A DNA stretch of 64,000 nt, taken from Pseudoalteromonas sp. T1lg23B. GTDB taxonomy: Bacteria; Pseudomonadota; Gammaproteobacteria; Enterobacterales; Alteromonadaceae. The stretch is from positions 1,472,962-1,536,961 of the forward strand of contig NZ_PQBZ01000034.1 in NCBI RefSeq assembly GCF_002964665.1. Direction: 5' to 3'. Shown piece after piece: positions 18,213 to 29,262 of the stretch. A model generated the notes under the pieces. The model made no database searches and was not told the origin of the DNA. It was given only the letters and a program-made list of their open reading frames with translations. The position numbers and the translations under genes are program-made. How positions within the stretch are numbered: position 1 is the first letter of the stretch; each line of letters opens with the position of its first letter.

Positions 18213-19796
18213 TTAGTGTTCACGTGTATGATGGAACTCAACATCTGGGTAACGTTCCATAGATAAATTAAGATTTACACGACTCGGAGCGATATAGGTT
18301 AGATTATCTCCCCCATCCAAAGCTAAGTTTGACTCACACTTGCGCCTAAACTCCGCCATTTTCTTTTCATCTGAACAGCTTACCCAACGTGCGGTCTGTA
18401 CATTGACACTCTCATAAATAGCATCAACGTTGTATTCTGCTTTTAAGCGAGCCACAACCACATCAAACTGTAGGACACCCACAGCACCAACAATCAAATC
18501 GTTATTGATTAATGGTCTGAATACTTGTACCGCACCTTCTTCTGAAAGTTGTACTAAACCCTTTAGCAACTGCTTTTGCTTTAATGGATCTTTTAAACGA
18601 ATACGGCGGAACAACTCAGGAGCAAAGTTAGGAATACCACTGAACTTTAACTTTTCACCTTGCGTAAACGTATCACCTATTTGAATGGTGCCATGGTTAT
18701 GCAAACCGATAATATCGCCTGCAAAAGCATCATTTGCACGCTCACGGTCTCCAGCCATGAAAGTTACCGCATCAGAAATACTCACTTGCTTACCGATACG
18801 GACGTGATTCATCTTCATACCTTGGCTGTATTTGCCAGATACGATACGCATAAACGCGATGCGGTCACGGTGTTTAGGATCCATATTCGCCTGAATTTTG
18901 AAAACAAAGCCAGTGAAATTATCTTCCTCAGCTTTAACTTCACGCTCTTCTGTCTGGCGAGGCATCGGGGCTGGTGCCCACTCGGTCAAACCATCCAGCA
19001 TGTGATCAACACCAAAGTTACCCAATGCTGTACCAAAGAATACTGGCGTCAGCTCACCTTTTAAAAACAACTCTTGGTCAAACTCATGTGATGCGCCAAT
19101 CACCAGCTCCAGCTCTTCACGTAGCTGTGCCGCAAGTTCAGCGCCTACAGCCTGATCAAGTTCGGGGTTATCCAACCCTTTCACCACGCGTTTTTCTTGA
19201 ATAGTGTGGCCTTGTCCCGTTTGATACAAAATCGTCTCATCACGATGAATGTGGTACACCCCTTTAAATTCCTTACCACAACCAATAGGCCATGATACTG
19301 GTGCACAGGCAATGTTTAACTCAGTTTCAACTTCGTCCAATAACTCCATTGGGTCACGGATATCACGGTCAAGCTTATTCATAAAGGTAATGATTGGCGT
19401 ATCACGCAGACGCGTTACTTCCATCAATTTACGGGTACGATCCTCAACACCCTTGGCAGCATCAATCACCATCAAGCAAGAGTCAACTGCTGTCAGCGTA
19501 CGGTAGGTATCTTCCGAGAAGTCTTCGTGTCCAGGGGTATCTAGCAAGTTAACCAAAGCTTCATTGTAAGGAAACTGCATCACAGATGTCGTTACTGAGA
19601 TACCACGCTCTTTCTCCATTTCCATCCAGTCAGACTTAGCATGTTGATTCGAGCCGCGACCTTTAACGGTCCCCGCTTTTTGTAACGCCTTTCCGAATAA
19701 TAGAACTTTTTCAGTGATGGTGGTTTTACCCGCATCTGGGTGCGAGATGATAGCGAACGTACGTCGCTTTTGAATTTCATTAACGATATTTGACAT
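18213..19796 (-). CDS. prfC: Peptide chain release factor 3
   Basis: This 527-residue translational GTPase frees RF1 and RF2 from the ribosome after peptide release. The G domain opens with the P-loop [14 protein letters not shown], then the switch II motif [14 protein letters not shown] and the specificity motif MNKLDRD. The domain order and length match E. coli RF3 (529). It is a single gene with an upstream TATAAT-type promoter at about 19859-19864 on the minus strand. Confidence 0.97.
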   Translation of the reverse strand: MSNIVNEIQKRRTFAIISHPDAGKTTITEKVLLFGKALQKAGTVKGRGSNQHAKSDWMEMEKERGISVTTSVMQFPYNEALVNLLDTPGHEDFSEDTYRTLTAVDSCLMVIDAAKGVEDRTRKLMEVTRLRDTPIITFMNKLDRDIRDPMELLDEVETELNIACAPVSWPIGCGKEFKGVYHIHRDETILYQTGQGHTIQEKRVVKGLDNPELDQAVGAELAAQLREELELVIGASHEFDQELFLKGELTPVFFGTALGNFGVDHMLDGLTEWAPAPMPRQTEEREVKAEEDNFTGFVFKIQANMDPKHRDRIAFMRIVSGKYSQGMKMNHVRIGKQVSISDAVTFMAGDRERANDAFAGDIIGLHNHGTIQIGDTFTQGEKLKFSGIPNFAPELFRRIRLKDPLKQKQLLKGLVQLSEEGAVQVFRPLINNDLIVGAVGVLQFDVVVARLKAEYNVDAIYESVNVQTARWVSCSDEKKMAEFRRKCESNLALDGGDNLTYIAPSRVNLNLSMERYPDVEFHHTREH

Positions 19797-20264
19797 GTAA
19801 GCAGCTTTTGCCCTGTGTGCTCGCAGTTCTGTTTGCGAAACAAGTTAAAATTTTACCGATTATACCTGTTTTACACGGGGCAAAAAAGCCGCCAAATTAA
19901 GTTATTCGGTGAGAATATGAGCTTTATCAAGCCATGCATGTCAGAACAAACTTTCATCTGCCCAACAATTCATGGAGAAACTCAATAACGGATCTAAGCT
20001 AAAAGAACAACTTTCTCTCACAGGTGTATAAAAAATCGATGCAAACATCAAACATAAATGATTGTTTTCAATTCCAGTGTTTAGAAATTGTATTGTCAGT
20101 TACTCGTAATTTGGTCTACATTGATACCCTAAGGCTCATAATAAACTCTTCTATTTTTAGACCGACTGACTTAGTGAAGGTAAAAACATAACGGCTTGAG
20201 ACTAACGGTAATCTTGAGCCTAAATATATCGATATGATTTTCATAGGGACATTATCGTAACGCC
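19797..20264. other. Intergenic region between prfC and the hybrid kinase
   Basis: No gene or clear RNA is visible. On the minus strand a perfect -10 TATAAT (19859-19864) lies 63 bases ahead of prfC. On the plus strand TTGTCA (20094-20099) and TACATT (20117-20122) are 17 bases apart and could be the kinase promoter, leaving a leader of about 135 bases. Confidence 0.45.
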
Positions 20265-22955
20265 ATGAAAATAAGCAAGTTAAGCATAAAATTGCTACGC
20301 TATATCACTCCCTTAGTGGTGTTACCTTCACTATTTCTCGGTGGCTTTACATTGACGAATGTAACCAGTTCAACGCAAAAACAAGCCAAGCTCACGGTCA
20401 GCCGCTTTGTAGAGCAACAACAACAAAAAATACTCAACTATATCGATATATATCAATCAACAACGAAATTACTGTCAACCTCTCCGGTGCTCAATGAGTA
20501 TCTCGCTCTACGCCATCTTAACTCAGAAGAAGCTGAACTGCGCCGCACAGCCCTGCTGAACGTATTTGCAAGCTACACTGAAGCCTATCCCGATATTTTT
20601 AGTATTAATCTGGTTGATCGACAAGGCCAAAGTAATGCTTATTTAGCCAATAACTTGAATGAACCGCCAAAGGGTTACTCATTTTTCAATCAGGTACTCT
20701 CCAGTAACTTACGCCAACAGTATTTTATGATCCCCACGGATAATGGCACGACAAACTTGTACTTTGTGCAACAGGTATATGAAGGCAGTAGTTCCACTAA
20801 TCAGGCTGCGTTGGCTGGTTATGTCGTTGTGCGTGTAGACCCATCAATCATCAATTACTCTATTTTAGAGTCGCCTTATGACAATGCCCTCAACTTACTA
20901 CTCACAGGTGAAGGCAAAATTCTGTTCAGCTCCGCACCGCTTTTAAACACGCAAATCTTACAGCCTCAAGATGTGGAACAGGTTCATAGCCTTGTAGATC
21001 AAGAAGAGTTAACAAGTATTAACTTGCCAAGCATTAATCAGTTAGACATGATCAGCTACGCAGTACAATTGAGTGATGATTACTACTATTTATCAGCAAT
21101 TCCCAAGAACTTGCTATATGAATCGGGACAAGCAATAAAAAACCTCACGGCGCTTATCGTGTTGTTGTCGATCATCGCTTTGCCCATCTTGGTGCTGATT
21201 GTGGTCAAACGATTTCTCATCGACCCCATTGAGCTGCTTGGCGAGGCTAGCCATCGCGTTGGTGATGGCGACCTGAGTGTTTACTTACCCAATGACAATA
21301 AAGATGAAGTTGGAAAACTATTTAAAGACTTTAACCACATGGTTAAGCAAATCAGGGACTTTCAAGGAGAGCTCGAAGACTATAAGCTGCACTTAGAAGA
21401 AAAGGTAGATAATCGAACATTTGCACTTGAACGCATGAACCAGCAATTAGAAACTGCGTTCACACAGGCCGAACAGGCCAACGAATTGAAAAGCCGATTT
21501 TTAGCAAATATGAGTCATGAAATCCGTACTCCGCTTACTGCCATTATTGGCTTTACTGAGCAACTGCTCAGTAATCGTGATACAAAATGTAATCAGAAAC
21601 ATCTAGAGACCATGTTACGTAACTCAAAGCATTTACTTGAACTAATTAATAACATTTTGGATCTATCAAAGATTGAAGCCGAAAAGCTTGCGGTGGAATG
21701 TAGTGAAGTTGAAATTCAGCCGCTTATGGAGGACGTCGCCGATATAATCATGCCAATGAGCGAGCAAAAGCAGCTATCCTTTGCTATCAAATACCAATTT
21801 CCAATACCCAAAGTGCTATATAGCGATGCGACTAGACTGAAGCAAATCTTGATAGATATCTGTAGCAACGCGGTCAAATTTACAGAGTATGGTAATGTTA
21901 CCATTGAAGTGTCGTACGATGAGTCTACCGAGCACTTCCAGTTTATTGTTGAAGATACGGGTATTGGTATGTCACAGGGTGAAATAAGCAGAGTGTTTAA
22001 GCCATTCGAACAAGCTGATAGTACGATTACACGTCGCTTTGGTGGTACTGGTTTGGGGCTATGTATTGCAAAAAATTTGGCGCAATTGCTCGGAGGGGAT
22101 GTGAACGTCAAAAGCGAGCAAGGTGTAGGCAGCCAGTTTATTGTGACAATTGCCGGCAATTACCAAGCTAGCCCTGTGCAAATGCAATACGCCCTCGCGG
22201 AGCTACAAAGCAAAACTAATATTTCTCAAGAATTTGCTGATATTCACGTTAATGCCCGTATTTTATTAGCCGAAGACAACCCTGATAACCAAGAGCTGAT
22301 CCGGCTGTTACTGAATGCTTGGGGGATCACCCCTGATATCGTAGACAATGGTGCGAAAGCCGTCGAAAAAGCACTGGTCAACGACTATCAACTTATCTTG
22401 ATGGATATGCAAATGCCTGTTATGGGAGGTCTAGAGGCGACCCAAATGTTACGTCACGCCGCTTACGATGGCCCTATAATCGCTTTGACCGCCAACGTTA
22501 TGAAGCATGATATTGAGGACTACTTGCAGGCTGGCTGCGACGCCACACTTGCTAAGCCAATTGATAGAGAGCAATTAGGAAAGGTATTACTAAAACACTT
22601 GCAGATCCAAGCAGCTAGCGACTCAAAGTGGGATTCATTACTTAAGAGCGAGAAATTTGCGCAGATTGCGCAAAACTACAACCAAAAACTCCCCGACTAT
22701 CTCACACAATTGCAACAACATTACCAACATGGTGATTGGGAATCTCTGAGGGCTTTAGCACACAGCCTAAAAGGCAGTGCTGGATGCTTTGGATTTTTGA
22801 ATATTCACAGCGCAGCAGATCAACTAGAGCAAATGCTGCGCACCAGTGACGAGAACCAATGGCACTACGCAATGCTTTCGTTAACTGAGGCCATCAAATA
22901 CACACTTAAGCAACAAACAAGCGAGGCTATAGACTACTCTGAGAGCCGAAGCTAA
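20265..22955 (+). CDS. Hybrid sensor histidine kinase with receiver and Hpt domains
   Basis: The 896-residue inner-membrane protein senses an external signal and carries a complete internal phosphorelay. In order: a membrane segment (about 12-32), a periplasmic Cache-like sensor (about 35-290), a second membrane segment (about 293-313), HAMP (to about 365), a short coiled coil, HisKA with H418 in NMSHEIRTPL, an ATPase domain (NAVKFTEYGN, DTGIGMSQGE, GGTGLGLCIAKN), a receiver with phosphoacceptor D714 in LILMDMQMPVMGG, and an Hpt domain with H833 in LAHSLKGSAGCFG. No separate response regulator is adjacent, so it is an orphan of the ArcB/BarA architecture and its output partner lies elsewhere. 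Its 3' end overlaps the convergent rimI by 29 bases. Confidence 0.95.
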   Translation: MKISKLSIKLLRYITPLVVLPSLFLGGFTLTNVTSSTQKQAKLTVSRFVEQQQQKILNYIDIYQSTTKLLSTSPVLNEYLALRHLNSEEAELRRTALLNVFASYTEAYPDIFSINLVDRQGQSNAYLANNLNEPPKGYSFFNQVLSSNLRQQYFMIPTDNGTTNLYFVQQVYEGSSSTNQAALAGYVVVRVDPSIINYSILESPYDNALNLLLTGEGKILFSSAPLLNTQILQPQDVEQVHSLVDQEELTSINLPSINQLDMISYAVQLSDDYYYLSAIPKNLLYESGQAIKNLTALIVLLSIIALPILVLIVVKRFLIDPIELLGEASHRVGDGDLSVYLPNDNKDEVGKLFKDFNHMVKQIRDFQGELEDYKLHLEEKVDNRTFALERMNQQLETAFTQAEQANELKSRFLANMSHEIRTPLTAIIGFTEQLLSNRDTKCNQKHLETMLRNSKHLLELINNILDLSKIEAEKLAVECSEVEIQPLMEDVADIIMPMSEQKQLSFAIKYQFPIPKVLYSDATRLKQILIDICSNAVKFTEYGNVTIEVSYDESTEHFQFIVEDTGIGMSQGEISRVFKPFEQADSTITRRFGGTGLGLCIAKNLAQLLGGDVNVKSEQGVGSQFIVTIAGNYQASPVQMQYALAELQSKTNISQEFADIHVNARILLAEDNPDNQELIRLLLNAWGITPDIVDNGAKAVEKALVNDYQLILMDMQMPVMGGLEATQMLRHAAYDGPIIALTANVMKHDIEDYLQAGCDATLAKPIDREQLGKVLLKHLQIQAASDSKWDSLLKSEKFAQIAQNYNQKLPDYLTQLQQHYQHGDWESLRALAHSLKGSAGCFGFLNIHSAADQLEQMLRTSDENQWHYAMLSLTEAIKYTLKQQTSEAIDYSESRS

Positions 22956-23400
22956 GTGTCATCGCCATTAGAATAGCGTCCTCATTGCCGTTGGCACTTG
23001 GGTAGTAATTTTTACGAATGCCTACCTCACTAAACCCAGCCCATTCGTATAAAGCAATTGCACCTTGATTAGAAGCTCTAACTTCTAAAAACAAATTTTC
23101 TGCGCCGGCCTCTTCACTGCTGGCGATAAAGTCCGTTAACAGTGCTTTAGCAAACCCTTTTCTTTGATAAGCGGGCGCGACGCAAATGTCCATCAAGGTA
23201 TGGTCGGGTCCTGCAACCTCTCCGATATAAAAGCCAACAAGTTGCTGTTGTTCGAATATTGCGCCATTAAAATATCGTCCGGCTAGGCAAGAGCGCATCG
23301 TATTTGCAGACCATGGGAATTCATGACATGCGCTTTCGACAGCCATCAAATGCTCAAATGGCACATCTGATAATACGTTGCGTTGTACTGATTTATTCAC
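22927..23400 (-). CDS. rimI: Ribosomal protein bS18 alanine N-acetyltransferase
   Basis: This GNAT-fold enzyme acetylates the N-terminus of ribosomal protein S18. It has the acetyl-CoA loop VAPAYQRKGFAKAL and the RimI signature LEVRASNQGAIALYEWAGF, ending near NYYP. The open frame reaches 23481, but I chose the GTG at 23400 because it overlaps the holD stop (GTGAATAA), the usual coupled arrangement, and gives 157 residues, the normal length. It is co-transcribed with holD, as in E. coli. Confidence 0.92.
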   Translation of the reverse strand: MNKSVQRNVLSDVPFEHLMAVESACHEFPWSANTMRSCLAGRYFNGAIFEQQQLVGFYIGEVAGPDHTLMDICVAPAYQRKGFAKALLTDFIASSEEAGAENLFLEVRASNQGAIALYEWAGFSEVGIRKNYYPSANGNEDAILMAMTLSFGSQSSL

Positions 23401-23668
23401 TGAGTAAGGCCCATAACTGACGCTTTTGCGCACTAGATAATTGCTCTGAGGGTAAGTACAGCGAAGCATCTTGAATCTCAATGTGCTGTGCTATAAACAC
23501 ATTGTTCAATTCGCGCGTTGTCGCAAGTTTGATATCTTCCCACAATACAGAGTTAAGATGACAGGGCTGCTGTGTTTCGCCCCCATTAAGTTCACCGTCA
23601 CTTGCACTATAACGATTATTCAAAACAAGCGGTGTGATATCTAAGATTTCAGCATACAAAGAGTGCAT
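23393..23668 (-). CDS. holD: DNA polymerase III psi subunit, short form (probable)
   Basis: This 91-residue protein lies directly upstream of rimI with an 8-base overlap, the position of holD in E. coli. The N-terminal ILDITPLVL resembles the chi-binding peptide of psi, and the C-terminal half is compatible with the psi fold, but the protein is shorter than E. coli psi (137). Psi links chi (HolC, also in this window at 51565-52011) to the clamp loader. The call rests more on gene order than on similarity I can judge by eye; confidence is moderate. Confidence 0.6.
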   Translation of the reverse strand: MHSLYAEILDITPLVLNNRYSASDGELNGGETQQPCHLNSVLWEDIKLATTRELNNVFIAQHIEIQDASLYLPSEQLSSAQKRQLWALLSE

Positions 23669-23745
23669 AATTGCCTGTTGTACTGAGTATTAATAAGTTT
23701 GGAATATACTGCTTTAAAGAATATAAAGCAAAAATAAAGAAGAAG

Positions 23746-23822
23746 TGGCAGGGGCGGCAGGACTCGAACCCGCAACCATCGGTTTTGGAGACCGCTGTTC
23801 TACCAATTGGAACTACGCCCCT
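23746..23822 (-). tRNA. tRNA-Trp (anticodon CCA)
   Basis: The minus strand folds as a complete cloverleaf. The acceptor stem AGGGGCG pairs with CGCCCCT, the D arm is TAGTTCCAATTGGTAGAACA, the anticodon loop CTCCAAA gives CCA, the T arm holds GGGTTCGAGTCC, and the 3' CCA is encoded. It is close to E. coli tRNA-Trp, with one extra D-loop base. Confidence 0.97.
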
Positions 23823-23835
23823 GCAATGTCGACGC

Positions 23836-23863
23836 ATTATAAAGAGGTTTTCCTAAAGGTAAA
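23836..23863 (-). promoter_or_regulatory. Promoter of tRNA-Trp
   Basis: A perfect -10 TATAAT (23836-23841) lies 16 bases from a -35 TTTACC (23858-23863) on the minus strand. The -10 is followed by a GCG-rich discriminator, common at stringently controlled stable-RNA promoters, and sits about 13 bases ahead of the mature 5' end. Confidence 0.65.
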
Positions 23864-23904
23864 GAAAAATTATCAAAAACCCGTTTAACTGCTTCTAAAA
23901 TAAA

Positions 23905-23937
23905 CAAAAGGGCGAATATTACATAATTCGCCCTTAG
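23905..23937 (-). terminator. Rho-independent terminator after guaA
   Basis: AAGGGCGAAT (23908-23917) pairs perfectly with ATTCGCCCTT (23926-23935) across an 8-base loop, followed on the minus strand by TTTGTTT. It ends the guaBA unit and separates it from tRNA-Trp. Confidence 0.8.
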
Positions 23938-23965
23938 ATTTAGACTAAATTGAGTGCTGGAATGA

Positions 23966-25540
23966 TTATTCCCACTCTATCGTCGCTGGTGGTTTACCTG
24001 AAATATCGTATACCACACGAGAAATACCATCGATTTCATTGATAATACGGTTAGACACCTGACCTAAGAACTCATAAGGTAAGTGTGACCAACGCGCCGT
24101 CATAAAGTCGATTGTTTCAACGCAACGTAGTGACACAACCCAATCATATTTACGCGCATCACCCATAACACCTACAGAGCGAACCGGCAAAAATACCGTA
24201 AATGCTTGTGAAACTTTATGGTATAGATCCGCTTTGTGTAGCTCTTCAATGAAGATTGCATCGGCACGGCGCAATAGGTCACAGTACTCTTTTTTGATCT
24301 CGCCCAATACGCGAACACCCAAACCAGGACCTGGGAAAGGATGACGGTATAGCATGTCGTAAGGCAAGCCTAGCTCTAGACCAATCTTACGCACTTCGTC
24401 TTTGAACAATTCACGTAATGGCTCTACTAAGCCCATTTCCATGTCTTCTGGTAGACCGCCTACGTTGTGGTGTGACTTGATCACGTGCGCTTTGCCTGTC
24501 GCTGATGCAGCTGATTCTATTACATCAGGGTAAATGGTACCTTGTGCTAACCATTTAGCATTTTTAAGCTTGCTCGCTTGCTCATCAAAGACCTCAATAA
24601 AGGTATGACCGATAGATTTACGCTTAGCTTCTGGCTCATCAATACCTTCAAGCGCTTTTAAGAATCGCTCTTCTGCATCAACTTTAATGATATTTAGACC
24701 AAACTTGTCACCGAACATATCCATAACCTGCTCGCCTTCGTTTAAACGAAGTAAGCCGTTATCAACAAATACGCAGGTAAGCTTCTCGCCAATTGCACGG
24801 TGAATAAGCATCGCAACAACAGATGAATCCACACCACCTGACAGGCCAAGGATCACTTCGTCATCCCCGACTTGCTCTTTGATACGCTCAATTGCATCTT
24901 CGATGATCTGCGCCGGTGTCCATAATTTCTCACACGCACAAATATCAATCACAAATCGCTCTAAAAGACGCTGCCCTTGTTGAGTATGAGTAACTTCTGG
25001 GTGGAACTGCACACCGTAGAAACGCTTCTCTTCCCATGACATTGCCGCGTGAGGACAGGTTTCTGTTTTTGCAGTAGTTACAAAAGTATCTGGAATTTCA
25101 ATAACTTTATCGCCATGGCTCATCCACACATCAAGATAATCCAAACCATCTTCGATATGATCTTGGATTTGATCAAATAGCTTACAGTTACCGACCTTTT
25201 CAACACGTGCGTAACCAAACTCTTTTTTGTCTGAGCTATGTACTTGGCCACCCAACTGCATCGCCATCGTTTGCATGCCGTAACAAACACCCAATACAGG
25301 CACACCTGCGTTAAATACGTATTCAGGTGCACGCGGGCTATTTTCTAACGTCGTTGACTCAGGCCCGCCTGATAAAATAATGCCCTGAGGATTAAACTCA
25401 CGGATCTGCTCTTCGGTAACGTCCCAAGCCCATAGCTCACAATATACGCCGATTTCACGTATACGACGTGCAATTAGCTGAGTGTATTGCGAACCAAAGT
25501 CTAAGATCAAAATGCGGGAATCGTGGATGTCTTTGCTCAT
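23966..25540 (-). CDS. guaA: GMP synthase (glutamine-hydrolysing)
   Basis: This 524-residue enzyme converts XMP to GMP with ATP and glutamine. The N-terminal class I glutamine amidotransferase domain (about 9-205) has the nucleophile C86 in LGVCYGMQ and the catalytic [11 protein letters not shown]. The ATP-pyrophosphatase domain carries the PP-loop [13 protein letters not shown], and the C-terminal dimerisation domain ends with PPATIEWE. It is the second gene of guaB-guaA, 104 bases downstream of guaB with two hairpins between. Confidence 0.98.
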   Translation of the reverse strand: MSKDIHDSRILILDFGSQYTQLIARRIREIGVYCELWAWDVTEEQIREFNPQGIILSGGPESTTLENSPRAPEYVFNAGVPVLGVCYGMQTMAMQLGGQVHSSDKKEFGYARVEKVGNCKLFDQIQDHIEDGLDYLDVWMSHGDKVIEIPDTFVTTAKTETCPHAAMSWEEKRFYGVQFHPEVTHTQQGQRLLERFVIDICACEKLWTPAQIIEDAIERIKEQVGDDEVILGLSGGVDSSVVAMLIHRAIGEKLTCVFVDNGLLRLNEGEQVMDMFGDKFGLNIIKVDAEERFLKALEGIDEPEAKRKSIGHTFIEVFDEQASKLKNAKWLAQGTIYPDVIESAASATGKAHVIKSHHNVGGLPEDMEMGLVEPLRELFKDEVRKIGLELGLPYDMLYRHPFPGPGLGVRVLGEIKKEYCDLLRRADAIFIEELHKADLYHKVSQAFTVFLPVRSVGVMGDARKYDWVVSLRCVETIDFMTARWSHLPYEFLGQVSNRIINEIDGISRVVYDISGKPPATIEWE

Positions 25541-25575
25541 TGATAATCTCGTTAGTTAGTAAACGACTAAATTCA

Positions 25576-25633
25576 GTAAAGCACAAATACCGTGCTTTAC
25601 TTGAAATTAAGAAGGGCTAGCAATCGCTAGCCC
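25576..25633 (-). other. Two tandem hairpins between guaB and guaA
   Basis: GTAAAGCAC (25576-25584) pairs with GTGCTTTAC (25592-25600), and GGGCTAGC (25614-25621) pairs with GCTAGCCC (25626-25633). Both stems are perfect. On the minus strand the first one met is the GGGCTAGC stem, followed by TTCTTAATTTC, a weak terminator-like tail. Confidence 0.65.
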
Positions 25634-25644
25634 ACTTTTGAGTG

Positions 25645-27165
<1,521 letters not shown>

Positions 27166-27246
27166 TTATCAGCGTTCCTTGGTGGAGTAAATAAAATTTC
27201 GCAAAAAATATGATAAAGTAGCGGTGAATTTTTTATGGAGCGTTCT

Positions 27247-28602
27247 ATGTCATTGTCAGGCTTTCATTCTGGTGCCTCATCAACTTACACCGTTTCTCGG
27301 CTAAATAGAGAAATTAGAAGCATTTTGGAGCAAGGTTTTGCTGCAATTCGTCTAAGCGGTGAAATTTCTAACTTTGTGGCCCCCGCTTCCGGACATTGGT
27401 ATTTTTCTTTAAAAGATGACAAAGCGCAAATTAAAGCAGCAATGTGGCGCGGTAATAATCGTTACTGCCAGTACAAACCGACCAATGGCGCACAAGTAGA
27501 AGTACATGCTCGGGTTTCTGTGTATGAGCCAAGAGGTGATTACCAGCTAATTGTAGAAAAAATGGAGCCCGCGGGTGAAGGGTTACTGAAACAACAATTT
27601 GATGAGCTGAAAATGCGTTTAGCCGCCGAAGGCTTATTTAGCAGCGATCATAAAAAGCCAATACCAACTCAGATCAATAAAGTTGGGGTGATCACCTCAG
27701 CCACTGGCGCTGCAATTAAAGATATTTTAACCGTACTCAAACGCCGCGCACCACAACTAGAGGTCATCATCTATCCTGCTCAAGTTCAAGGGAAAGAAGC
27801 ACATGTACAGTTAATTGAAAAATTGCATGTAGCAAATCAACGTGCCGAGGTAGATGTGCTTATCATTGGCCGAGGCGGTGGCTCACTGGAAGATATGTGG
27901 TGCTTTAATGAAGAGCCGCTAGCACGCGCGATTTTCGCCAGTCGATTGCCAGTTATCAGTGCCGTTGGCCATGAGATAGACACAACCATTAGCGATTATG
28001 TTGCAGATCTTAGGGCCGCCACGCCATCTGCTGCCGCCGAGCTTGTCAGCCCTGACCAAACAGCCTTACAGCAACAACTTATGCAGTATAAGCGTGCGCT
28101 ACACATGCAGGCACTACAAGCTATCAAGCAAGCTAAACACTATTGCGCTACGCTCGAACAACGACTCAAGCTACAACATCCAGAAAACCAATTACTACAA
28201 CAGCAACAAAGAATCGATGAGTTGTCGAGCCGCTTGAGTCGAGCATTTTTACAAATGCAAAATCGACGCAACGCTCAACTCGATATGGCAAAACAGCGGT
28301 TAAGCCACCAGCACCCTAAGCGACAACTACATGACAGTGCTGGGCGACTACAACAGCTAACAAACGCGCTTGTTCAAGCAATGCAAAAGCAACACCAGCA
28401 GCGTCAAAATCAATTGGCTCTTTATGCTGCTAGGCTTGATAGCGTGAGTCCTTTGAGTGTACTTGCCCGTGGTTATAGCATTACCAAACAACAAGGGTTA
28501 GTTGTTAAGTCCGTTACACAAGTTAACGCACAACAGCCACTGGTCACGCGACTGTACGATGGCGAGATCCACGCTCAAGTCATCGATATAAAATCTTATT
28601 AG
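27247..28602 (+). CDS. xseA: Exodeoxyribonuclease VII large subunit
   Basis: This 451-residue catalytic subunit degrades single-stranded DNA from both ends together with XseB. An N-terminal OB fold (about 15-110, with SGEISNF and SGHWYFSLKD) is followed by the catalytic domain (GVITSATGAA, IGRGGGSLEDMW, SAVGHEIDTTI) and a long Gln-rich coiled coil (about 265-400). I prefer the ATG at 27247, with GGAG six bases upstream, over the in-frame ATG at 27235. It is divergent from guaB; xseB is not in the window. Confidence 0.96.
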   Translation: MSLSGFHSGASSTYTVSRLNREIRSILEQGFAAIRLSGEISNFVAPASGHWYFSLKDDKAQIKAAMWRGNNRYCQYKPTNGAQVEVHARVSVYEPRGDYQLIVEKMEPAGEGLLKQQFDELKMRLAAEGLFSSDHKKPIPTQINKVGVITSATGAAIKDILTVLKRRAPQLEVIIYPAQVQGKEAHVQLIEKLHVANQRAEVDVLIIGRGGGSLEDMWCFNEEPLARAIFASRLPVISAVGHEIDTTISDYVADLRAATPSAAAELVSPDQTALQQQLMQYKRALHMQALQAIKQAKHYCATLEQRLKLQHPENQLLQQQQRIDELSSRLSRAFLQMQNRRNAQLDMAKQRLSHQHPKRQLHDSAGRLQQLTNALVQAMQKQHQQRQNQLALYAARLDSVSPLSVLARGYSITKQQGLVVKSVTQVNAQQPLVTRLYDGEIHAQVIDIKSY

Positions 28603-29252
28603 TCTTTGACTTCTTGAGTGCTTAGAAAGATCTGCATTCGTTGATCTGTAGAGGTAGAGGTGCTTATGGTGAAACGTTTAAACCAAGGTTGAGCAAATAG
28701 CTTTTCGCTCACCTCACGCCAATATGACGCATCAAACTCTTGAATATTGCCAGCAGGTACCAGTTCAATTTGGCACACTGTCGACTTACACCCGTAGCTC
28801 TGTAGTGCCACCATATGGCTTAAATCATTTTGATAAAGAAAGTCGTTGATCTGCAATTCTTGGTCATCAGCCCACAATGCATCACGACTTTCCTGCTGAT
28901 ACTGCTGTGATAACTGCGTATTCAAGTCGCTATTGGGTACCTGCACTGCCGCGCTATCTTTTTGTTGCCGCATAAATGACAGTTGTTGTTGGAGCTCGAA
29001 GTTCTGCTCATTTAATTGCGCAATGGTGCTGTTTAGAGCCTCTATTTGTAGCGCGATTTCAGGCTGCTCAGAAGTAGTTTGTAGGGGCTGTGGTTGAGGG
29101 TTATCCCGCGTCTGTACATCTGGCGCAATAACACTCTGTTTCTCAGCTGCTGTGTGAATGCTCACAGGGGGAGCGGCCAACCACAACCGCTCCACCATGA
29201 TCCCCAATGCGAAGGCTATCAAGAATAAAACAATACCTATCAACCCTCGCAT
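28599..29252 (-). CDS. Membrane-anchored coiled-coil protein of unknown function
   Basis: I do not recognise this 217-residue protein. It has one N-terminal membrane segment (about 3-22, GIVLFLIAFALGIMVERLW), a linker, a Gln/Leu-rich coiled coil at about 65-100, and a C-terminal globular part with two cysteines (SYGCKSTVCQIEL) that could form a disulfide. That suggests a periplasmic domain tethered to the inner membrane. It lies 10 bases after cysE on the same strand and overlaps the xseA end by 4 bases. Confidence 0.75.
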   Translation of the reverse strand: MRGLIGIVLFLIAFALGIMVERLWLAAPPVSIHTAAEKQSVIAPDVQTRDNPQPQPLQTTSEQPEIALQIEALNSTIAQLNEQNFELQQQLSFMRQQKDSAAVQVPNSDLNTQLSQQYQQESRDALWADDQELQINDFLYQNDLSHMVALQSYGCKSTVCQIELVPAGNIQEFDASYWREVSEKLFAQPWFKRFTISTSTSTDQRMQIFLSTQEVKD

Positions 29253-29262
29253 GATGCATCCA

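Noticed and set aside
23649..23837. Open frames on both strands of about 61 codons
   Set aside because: They lie across tRNA-Trp and are chance frames.
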